From: Chloroflexota bacterium
Lineage (GTDB): Bacteria; Chloroflexota; Limnocylindria; Limnocylindrales; CSP1-4
Length of the DNA stretch: 11,797 bases
Direction of reading: 5' to 3'
NCBI GenBank assembly: GCA_030271555.1
Contig: JARXKQ010000015.1
Span: 1 to 11,797, forward strand
The notes under the pieces were generated by a model. That model saw only the letters and a list, made by a program, of their open reading frames with translations. It was not told where the DNA came from and ran no database searches. Positions 7,067-11,797 of the stretch are shown here, piece by piece. Each line of letters starts with the position of its first letter. The first letter of the stretch is position 1. Both the position numbers and the translations under genes were made by a program.

Positions 7067-8152
7067 TCAGGCCTCCTCTTGGGGCAGTAGAACGATCTTG
7101 CCGGCGTGGCCCGACGCGACCAGGTCGAACGCCTTGGCGTAGTCGCCCAGCGGCAGCCGGTGGGTGATCACCGGCGAGATGTCGAGGCCCTCCTCGAGCA
7201 GCGCGGTCGTCCGGTACCACGTATCCCACAGCCGCCGGCCCGTGATGCCGTAAATGCGGATGCCCTTGAAGATCACTTCCTGACTCAGATCGAGCGTCGC
7301 TGGGACGGCGTGCGTCCCCATCAGTGACACGCGGCCGCCATTCGTGACCGCGGCCAGACCTTGATGCAGCGCCGCCGCCGAGCCGCTCATCTCGAGCACG
7401 ATGTCGACGCCGTTGCCGTCTGTCTCCGCCTTGAGCCGCGCGACAACATCATCACGCGCGTCCAGGGCGAGGTTCGCGCCCATCTGGGTCGCCATCGCGA
7501 GGCGCTCCGGGTTGATGTCCGTGGCAAAGACCGACCGAGCGCCGGCGATCTTGAGCACACCGATGCTCATCAGGCCGATGGGCCCGCAGCCGGTGACGAG
7601 CGCCGTCTGGCCCGCGACCTCTTCGACGAACGCGGCATGAACGGCGTTGCCGAGCGGCTCCTGGAGCGCGGCGATCTCTGGTGTGAGACGATCGGACACC
7701 CAGGCGTTCACCTCAGGCATGACGACGTACTGGGCGAATGCGCCGGGCACCTTGACGCCCAGCGTGCGGTTGTTCTGGCAGATGTGAGCGCGGCCGGTGC
7801 GGCACTGGTAACAGGTCCAGTCGACCCAATGAGTCTCCGCCGCGATCAGCTCGCCCAGCGGGATGCGCGTCGCTCCCGGGCCGCGCGCCACGACGATGCC
7901 GGCCATCTCGTGGCCAAAGATCATGGGCGGCGGACCGAAGTTCTCCTGCGCCCACGGATCCCAGCGCTCGATATGGACGTCGGTGCCGCACACGCTCGCG
8001 GCGAGCACTTTGACCAGGATTTCACCAGGGCCGGGCTGCGGGACCGGCACCTCGCGGATCTGCGCCCCCGGCGCGGCACTGCCTTTGACCAGCGCGCGCA
8101 TCGTTGTTCCGAGCGGCGGGGCGTCGAGGACGGCCGCCGCTTGGGTTGTCAT
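7067..8152 (-). CDS. tdh: L-threonine 3-dehydrogenase
   Basis: This zinc-dependent medium-chain dehydrogenase of 361 residues oxidises L-threonine to 2-amino-3-oxobutyrate with NAD. Catalytic zinc residues are C55 (SVCGTD), H81-E82 (FGHEMAG) and E165 (LQEPLGNAVHA). The Rossmann motif is VTGCGPIGLMS, and an Asp at the end of the next strand (ATDINPERL) favours NAD. IYGITGRRLWDTW near residue 300 is typical of threonine dehydrogenases, and kbl 12 bp downstream supports the call. The structural zinc loop, four Cys in E. coli Tdh, reads D111-W-T-C114-Y-Q-C117-(7 residues)-C125, so the first Cys is Asp. The ATG at 8152 gives a 17-residue tail before the conserved MRALVKG. An internal ATG at 8101 is a possible alternative start. 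Neither has a clear Shine-Dalgarno. Confidence 0.95.
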   Translation of the reverse strand: MTTQAAAVLDAPPLGTTMRALVKGSAAPGAQIREVPVPQPGPGEILVKVLAASVCGTDVHIERWDPWAQENFGPPPMIFGHEMAGIVVARGPGATRIPLGELIAAETHWVDWTCYQCRTGRAHICQNNRTLGVKVPGAFAQYVVMPEVNAWVSDRLTPEIAALQEPLGNAVHAAFVEEVAGQTALVTGCGPIGLMSIGVLKIAGARSVFATDINPERLAMATQMGANLALDARDDVVARLKAETDGNGVDIVLEMSGSAAALHQGLAAVTNGGRVSLMGTHAVPATLDLSQEVIFKGIRIYGITGRRLWDTWYRTTALLEEGLDISPVITHRLPLGDYAKAFDLVASGHAGKIVLLPQEEA

Positions 8153-8203
8153 GCGGTAGTGGTAATGCCCCGGCGCGTGACGCTGATAGTGCCGACCGTC
8201 ATA

Positions 8204-9145
8204 TCAACAGAGGCCTCGTTCGGGTGCCGCGGGCTGATCCTGCCATTGTTGGTCGAAGAGCAGCGCCGTGTCGATATCGAAAGTCTCGGTCAGGAGTGCT
8301 CGGCCCCAGGCCAGTAACGCGAATTTGGTCGACATCGAGTCGAACCGGGCAACGATCACCTTGGTGGCGCAGGACGGATTGACTGAGTCGGGCACCTGGT
8401 CGTAGAAGGCCTGGAGCTTGTCCATCTCCGCCTGGCTGATGCAATCGCCCTGGCCGATGACACCGCTCGGGCAGCGATACAGCGCGACGACATAGCCGTG
8501 CTCCAGGTTGTGTATCCAGCCGCCGGGGATCTGCTCCTCGTTGGCGGGGTAGACGGCTGCGCGGATAGGACCGTGGTTGGTGACGTTGTAGTGATCGCCC
8601 GATGTGGGCGGGCAGTAGGCGTAGTTGATCACCGTGCCCAGATCGCGGATGTGGTTGCGGCCCAGCAACCCCGTGCTGAACCCCAGGCGCGCCGTGGGCT
8701 CCGGGATTGCCGTGGCTGATGCCGTGGGCGAGGGCACCGCGCTTGGCGTCGCGCTGCTCGACGGCGGCGCAGTGGGCGCGGTTGACCCGCTGGGTGCGGC
8801 GGTGATGCTCGGGGTGGGTGAGATCGTCGGCGTAGGGCTGGGGGTTGGAGTCGGCAGCCCGGGCGTGACCGATTCGCTTGGTCCCGGAGTGAGCTCGGTA
8901 TCGCAGGTGTAGCCGGCCTTCGCTCCGCCCTGGAGGAAGAGCCAGGCCACCAGGACGACGCCGACGACCGCGGCGCCACCGTAGATCAGCGTCCGGTAGC
9001 GCTCCAGGATGCCCGGCTGGGCGACAGCGCGCCGTGGCCGCGGATTTCGGGTGGTTCGCGCGGTATCTCCAGAGGAGCTCGCCGCCTCACTTGAGGACAC
9101 GCTGGCTGGCTCTTGGCGCCCTGGGCGACGTGATCGTTTGGCCAC
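8204..9145 (-). CDS. DUF3105 protein, membrane-anchored with Pro/Thr/Ser linker
   Basis: From the GTG at 9145 the protein has 313 residues. The start is chosen because GGAGA lies 10 bases upstream; a further in-frame ATG at 9220 has no such support. Residues 1-50 are basic and hydrophilic, cytoplasmic in prediction. One transmembrane helix follows (about 52-71, LIYGGAAVVGVVLVAWLFL), then a low-complexity Pro/Thr/Ser linker (about 86-152) and an extracytoplasmic C-terminal domain. That domain carries the DUF3105 signatures CPPTSGDHY (178-186) and IHNLEHGYVVALY (211-223). Several Cys in the outer domain could form disulfides. DUF3105 has no established function; its conserved His residues might bind metal, which is inference. 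It lies 106 bp downstream of a membrane protein gene and 51 bp before tdh, probably as an independent function. Confidence 0.9.
   Translation of the reverse strand: MAKRSRRPGRQEPASVSSSEAASSSGDTARTTRNPRPRRAVAQPGILERYRTLIYGGAAVVGVVLVAWLFLQGGAKAGYTCDTELTPGPSESVTPGLPTPTPSPTPTISPTPSITAAPSGSTAPTAPPSSSATPSAVPSPTASATAIPEPTARLGFSTGLLGRNHIRDLGTVINYAYCPPTSGDHYNVTNHGPIRAAVYPANEEQIPGGWIHNLEHGYVVALYRCPSGVIGQGDCISQAEMDKLQAFYDQVPDSVNPSCATKVIVARFDSMSTKFALLAWGRALLTETFDIDTALLFDQQWQDQPAAPERGLC
8690..8890 (-). repeat. Low-complexity Pro/Thr/Ser-coding tract inside the DUF3105 gene
   Basis: This stretch encodes a linker of about 67 residues made almost only of Pro, Thr, Ser and Ala, with TPTPSPTPT-type runs. It sits between the membrane helix and the globular domain and looks like a wall- or surface-spanning spacer. 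The short DNA repeats it contains could vary in length between strains. Confidence 0.8.
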
Positions 9146-9155
9146 TTGTGACTGG

Positions 9156-9160
9156 TCTCC
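9156..9160 (-). promoter_or_regulatory. Ribosome binding site that fixes the DUF3105 start
   Basis: GGAGA on the minus strand (9160-9156) is 10 bases before the GTG at 9145. It is the best ribosome-site match near any candidate start of this gene and favours 9145 over the longer 9220 start. Confidence 0.6.
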
Positions 9161-9162
9161 GT

Positions 9163-9240
9163 TTAGTTCGTGACGCCGCGCCCGCGAGCGCGCAGGGGAA
9201 TCAGCAGAATTGGGCGCCAAGCGTAAGGCAGCAGCCGCAT
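9163..9240 (-). CDS. Possible 25-codon leader ORF (MRLLPYAWRP...)
   Basis: An ATG at 9240 opens a 25-residue frame ending in TAA at 9163, filling most of the 106-bp gap between the membrane protein gene and the DUF3105 gene. The peptide is Leu- and Arg-rich (MRLLPYAWRPILLIPLRARG...). Its stop lies 2 bases before the GGAGA of the DUF3105 gene, a spacing compatible with coupling. An AGGCACGG stretch precedes the ATG, but it is a poor ribosome site. High GC makes chance frames of this size common, so I rate it as speculative. Confidence 0.15.
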   Translation of the reverse strand: MRLLPYAWRPILLIPLRARGRGVTN

Positions 9241-9251
9241 CCGTGCCTGTG

Positions 9252-9623
9252 TCAAGGCTCGTTGAACCATTGGCGCGAGCGCGCGCCGCGCAGCGACCAG
9301 AAGAGCAGCACGGCGAGAGCGATGCCCATCAGTAGACCGGGTAGCGCGGCCCAGAAGTAGAGGATCAGCGCCAGTGGCACGCTGAGCGACGCCAAGCCAA
9401 GGCTGAGCATCCACGCCGCCTGCTTGCGCTGCAGGATGAGCGTGAGCGTGAAAACCAGGTAGGCCAGGAGCAGCATCCACAGCAGGCCGAGCGGCGAGAC
9501 CGGCGACTCGATCGCCTGGTTGATGATGAGCGGCAAAGTCAGGCCCACCCCGGCGAGCAGCACGAAGCCGAACCCAAGAACGACGCGCACTCCAGACGGC
9601 ATCTGCCGGACCAACTCGAACAT
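9252..9623 (-). CDS. Small integral membrane protein, function unknown
   Basis: The 123-residue protein from the ATG at 9623 is strongly hydrophobic, with about four predicted transmembrane helices (near 13-34, 44-65, 70-90 and 94-111). Charged residues sit at the ends and in the short QRKQ loop (65-68). It ends in a basic, polar tail RGARSRQWFNEP. I recognise no family. The start is supported by hydrophobicity beginning soon after it, though no good ribosome site is seen. It is the first gene of the minus-strand block and is divergent from the solute-binding protein gene 79 bp away. It may share a transcript with the DUF3105 gene, which is also membrane-bound. Confidence 0.75.
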   Translation of the reverse strand: MFELVRQMPSGVRVVLGFGFVLLAGVGLTLPLIINQAIESPVSPLGLLWMLLLAYLVFTLTLILQRKQAAWMLSLGLASLSVPLALILYFWAALPGLLMGIALAVLLFWSLRGARSRQWFNEP

Positions 9624-9690
9624 CAGGGCTTGATTCTCTCATTCCCGCACCCGGACTACCGGACCAGGGCCGGATTGGGACTCGGCGGGT

Positions 9691-9696
9691 AAGGTG
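9691..9696 (+). promoter_or_regulatory. Ribosome binding site that fixes the solute-binding protein start
   Basis: AAGGTG at 9691-9696 lies 6 bases before the GTG at 9703. The alternative in-frame GTG at 9694 overlaps this site and would put three extra residues before the Lys-Arg of the signal peptide, so 9703 is preferred. Confidence 0.55.
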
Positions 9697-9702
9697 ACGC
9701 CC

Positions 9703-10962
9703 GTGAAGCGCACCATCGTTGTCGGCTGCCTGGTTTTCGTGCTCGGTGCGTGCTCGGGCCTGAGTCCCACGCCCCCGCCCACGCAACCTGTCGGCGCCAG
9801 CCAGTCGCCCGCCCAGAGCTCCAGCGCTGCGCCGACCAATCCGCCCACTCTCGCGGGCAACCTCACGATCTGGCACACCTTTGAGGCTGACTCACCGGGC
9901 GTGGCGCGTGGCGTTCCCGAGGCACTTGGCGCGGCGCTGAATCTCGTGCGCAACGAGAACCCGCAGCTGAACCTCACGGTGACGCAGGTCAGCCTGGGCG
10001 AGCTGTTCATCTCCTACCAGCTGCAGGCCGGCCAGGGATCACCCGACGCGGTATTTGCCCCCAACGACAACCTGGGTGATGTCGCGCGCGCTGGTCTGAC
10101 GACCGATTTGTCGGGCTCGTTCACGGGCGACGACCTGAGCAACTTCTCGCCGCTCGCCATCGACGGCTCGACGATCGCGGGCAAGCTCGTCCAGGTGCCG
10201 GCCACGCTGCGCACGGTGGGCGTCTACTACCTCACCGATCGGATTCCGGTCTTCCCCGCGACGACAGACGATCTGCTTTCAGCGGTCCAAAACGGCAGCA
10301 TCAAGCTGGGCCTCTCGCAGGCGATGTACCCGCTGTTCGGCTTCTGGGGAGCGTTCGGCGGCCAGCTGATGGACGCGGACGGGAAATGCATTGCCGATAC
10401 GACGGGCGTCGATCAGGCCTATGCGTATTACGCGGCACTCAAGAGCGCGGGCGCGACCTGGTATCCCGAGCCGGACGGCGCCAGGATGGTCGCTGACTTT
10501 GACAGCGGGGCAGTCGACGCGATCATCGACGGACCTTGGGCCGGTGACGGCTATCGCGACGCGCATCCAGGCACGCTCGCGGTTGCGCCACTCCCCGCAG
10601 GCCCCGGCGGCGCGGCCCAGCCACTGATTGGTGTGGATGGCTGGGTGATCAATCCGCACTCGGCCAACGGCGCGCTGGCGGTTGCCTTCGCGAAACGCAT
10701 GACCCAGCCCGACATCCTGGCCATCCTCTCCGGTCAGGCCATCCAGGTCCCGGCTAACCCCAACGTGCAGCCCAGTGATGCCCTGGCCGCGCAGTTCGCC
10801 ACCGCCGCTCAATCCGGCGTGCCGCGCCCGCAGATGCCACAACTCGGCATGTTCTGGGGTCCCTTCGGCAACGCGTTGAACGCGGTGGTCGACAACGCGG
10901 CCGATCCGCATCAGTCGGTCGGTGACGCCTGTGCGGCCATGAATTCGGCAAACGGGCTTTAG
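9703..10962 (+). CDS. ABC transporter sugar-binding lipoprotein (MalE-like)
   Basis: From the GTG at 9703 the protein has 419 residues. MKRTIVVGCLVFVLGAC is a lipoprotein signal peptide with a textbook LGAC lipobox (Cys17), followed by a Pro/Ser/Thr-rich spacer. The mature domain begins near GNLTIWHTFEAD and is typical of family 1 extracellular solute-binding proteins. It includes SPDAVFAPNDNLGDVARAGL, AIIDGPWAGDGYRD (resembling the INGPW segment of MalE) and DGWVINPHSANGALAVAFAK near the C-terminal lobe. It should deliver a sugar, probably a maltodextrin, to an ABC importer. The ligand is inferred from the GH13 enzyme gene 14 bp downstream. No permease or ATPase gene lies in the window; they may follow the amylase gene. 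Confidence 0.9.
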   Translation: MKRTIVVGCLVFVLGACSGLSPTPPPTQPVGASQSPAQSSSAAPTNPPTLAGNLTIWHTFEADSPGVARGVPEALGAALNLVRNENPQLNLTVTQVSLGELFISYQLQAGQGSPDAVFAPNDNLGDVARAGLTTDLSGSFTGDDLSNFSPLAIDGSTIAGKLVQVPATLRTVGVYYLTDRIPVFPATTDDLLSAVQNGSIKLGLSQAMYPLFGFWGAFGGQLMDADGKCIADTTGVDQAYAYYAALKSAGATWYPEPDGARMVADFDSGAVDAIIDGPWAGDGYRDAHPGTLAVAPLPAGPGGAAQPLIGVDGWVINPHSANGALAVAFAKRMTQPDILAILSGQAIQVPANPNVQPSDALAAQFATAAQSGVPRPQMPQLGMFWGPFGNALNAVVDNAADPHQSVGDACAAMNSANGL

Positions 10963-10976
10963 ACTCGCCGACACAC

Positions 10977-11797
10977 TTGACTCAGCTCTCCGACACACCC
11001 GCCTGGGTTGCCGATGCGGTCTTCTACCAGATCTTTCCTGACCGCTTCGCCGCGTCTGTGCGCGTGCCCAAGCCGGGCCCGCTGGAGCCGTGGGACGCGC
11101 CGCCCACGTACACCGGCTTCAAGGGGGGCGACCTCCTGGGCATCGTCGAGCATCTCGACTACCTGGGCGAGCTGGGCATCACCGCGCTCTACCTGACGCC
11201 GGTCTTCGCCAGCGCGTCCAACCACCGCTATCACACGTACGACTACTACCACGTCGATCCGTTGCTGGGCGGCGACGATGCACTGCGCGAGCTACTCGAC
11301 GTCGCCCATGGACGCGGCATGCGCGTCGTACTCGACGGGGTCTTCAACCATTCTGGCCGAGGCTTCTGGCCGTTCCACCATGTCGTGGAGAACGGCATCG
11401 ACTCGCCCTACGTCGACTGGTTCCACCTCGACAAGGACGCACTGCGGGCGGGCAGAGAGTTGCGACCGTACCCGTCGGGCGAGGACGCCGGGCGAATGGC
11501 CGAAGTGCAGGCGCAGGGCCACCGCGAGGGCGACGTGACCCTGAAAGTGCTGGGCTACCGCGCCTGGTGGGACATGCCTGCGCTGCCCAAGCTCAACACC
11601 AGCAACCCCGGGATGCGCGAGCACCTCATGGGTGCCGCGGAGCACTGGTTGCGCTTCGGCATCGACGGCTGGCGGCTGGACGTCGCGGAGGAGATCGACG
11701 CCGGCTACTGGCGCGAGTTCCGAGCGCGGTGTCGAGCCATCAACCCGGACGCGTACATCGTGGCCGAGATCTGGCGCGAGAAGCCGCAATGGGTCAG
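10977..11797 (+). CDS. GH13 alpha-amylase / neopullulanase-type glycosidase (3' end outside window)
   Basis: The frame begins at the TTG at 10977 (LTQLSDTPAWVADAVFYQIFPDRF) and runs off the window after 273 codons. An in-frame stop at 10923 bounds it upstream. TTG is the only usual start before the conserved VFYQIFPDRF, but no clear ribosome site precedes it. Catalytic GH13 regions are visible: DGVFNH (D120, N124, H125), GWRLDVAEE with R233 and nucleophile D235, and AEIW with acid/base E264. YLTPVFASASNHRYHTYDYYHVDP and WWDMPALPKLNT are typical of neopullulanase, cyclomaltodextrinase and maltogenic amylase enzymes. No signal peptide is present, so it is probably cytoplasmic, splitting maltodextrins brought in by the transporter. 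A stretch of about 30 residues (GRELRPYPSGEDAGRMAEVQ and onward) between FHLDKD and the WWDMP motif looks like an insertion. Confidence 0.93.
   Translation, partial: MTQLSDTPAWVADAVFYQIFPDRFAASVRVPKPGPLEPWDAPPTYTGFKGGDLLGIVEHLDYLGELGITALYLTPVFASASNHRYHTYDYYHVDPLLGGDDALRELLDVAHGRGMRVVLDGVFNHSGRGFWPFHHVVENGIDSPYVDWFHLDKDALRAGRELRPYPSGEDAGRMAEVQAQGHREGDVTLKVLGYRAWWDMPALPKLNTSNPGMREHLMGAAEHWLRFGIDGWRLDVAEEIDAGYWREFRARCRAINPDAYIVAEIWREKPQWV

Noticed and set aside
8164..8204. TGACG and CGTCA arms in the gap before tdh, considered as an operator
   Set aside because: The arms are only 5 bp with a 14-bp spacer, which is expected by chance in this composition.
7361..8317. A long 318-codon plus-strand frame opposite tdh
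   Set aside because: It is antisense to the clearly assigned threonine dehydrogenase; its composition (Arg, Asp, His and Val rich) is that of a mirror frame in high-GC DNA.
9236..9258. TTGACA just after the membrane protein stop, considered as a -35 box for the DUF3105 gene
   Set aside because: No acceptable -10 sequence occurs 16-18 bases downstream.
11292..11789. A minus-strand 165-codon frame opposite the GH13 gene
   Set aside because: The plus strand carries all GH13 catalytic motifs, so the minus frame is a shadow.

Overview
The window is high-GC, densely coded bacterial DNA. GTG and TTG starts, lipoproteins with Pro/Thr-rich linkers behind the lipobox, an HEYTH-motif metallopeptidase and a DUF3105 protein together suggest an uncultured member of the Chloroflexota. 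That placement is an inference from gene style, not from a phylogenetic marker. No rRNA, tRNA, CRISPR array, insertion sequence or phage gene was found.

Left end (1-854): the 5' part of a metallo-beta-lactamase-fold protein on the minus strand runs off the window. Its usual metal-ligand motifs are largely missing. Between its start and the next gene lies a 13-bp hairpin followed by a T-tract in minus-strand sense, a good intrinsic terminator placed inside the probable leader of this gene. A weak promoter-like pair lies upstream of it, so attenuation or a small RNA is possible.

855-2063 (+): a secreted lipoprotein with an HEYTH zinc-peptidase motif. It converges on the minus-strand block with a single base between the two stop codons.

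2065-9623 (-): a co-directional block. Read in transcription order it holds a four-helix membrane protein, a membrane-anchored DUF3105 protein, L-threonine 3-dehydrogenase (tdh), glycine C-acetyltransferase (kbl), a HAD-family hydrolase, a DUF4287/DUF5655 protein, an intact MBL-fold hydrolase and arginyl-tRNA synthetase (argS). Tdh and Kbl form the two-step pathway that converts threonine to glycine and acetyl-CoA. The last four genes are spaced 7-25 bp apart and are probably cotranscribed. A 103-bp gap separates kbl from the HAD gene.

9703-11797 (+): divergent from that block, a sugar-type ABC solute-binding lipoprotein is followed 14 bp later by a GH13 alpha-amylase/neopullulanase-type enzyme that is cut by the window end. 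This looks like the start of an alpha-glucan uptake and degradation locus, with the permease genes probably beyond the window.

Most of the content is ordinary metabolism. The points most worth a second look are the terminator in the leader of the first MBL gene, the degenerate active site of that protein, a TVGN sequence in place of the HIGH signature in ArgRS, an Asp in place of the first structural-zinc Cys in Tdh, and the uncharacterised HEYTH lipoprotein. I see no clear evidence for a wholly new multi-gene system.
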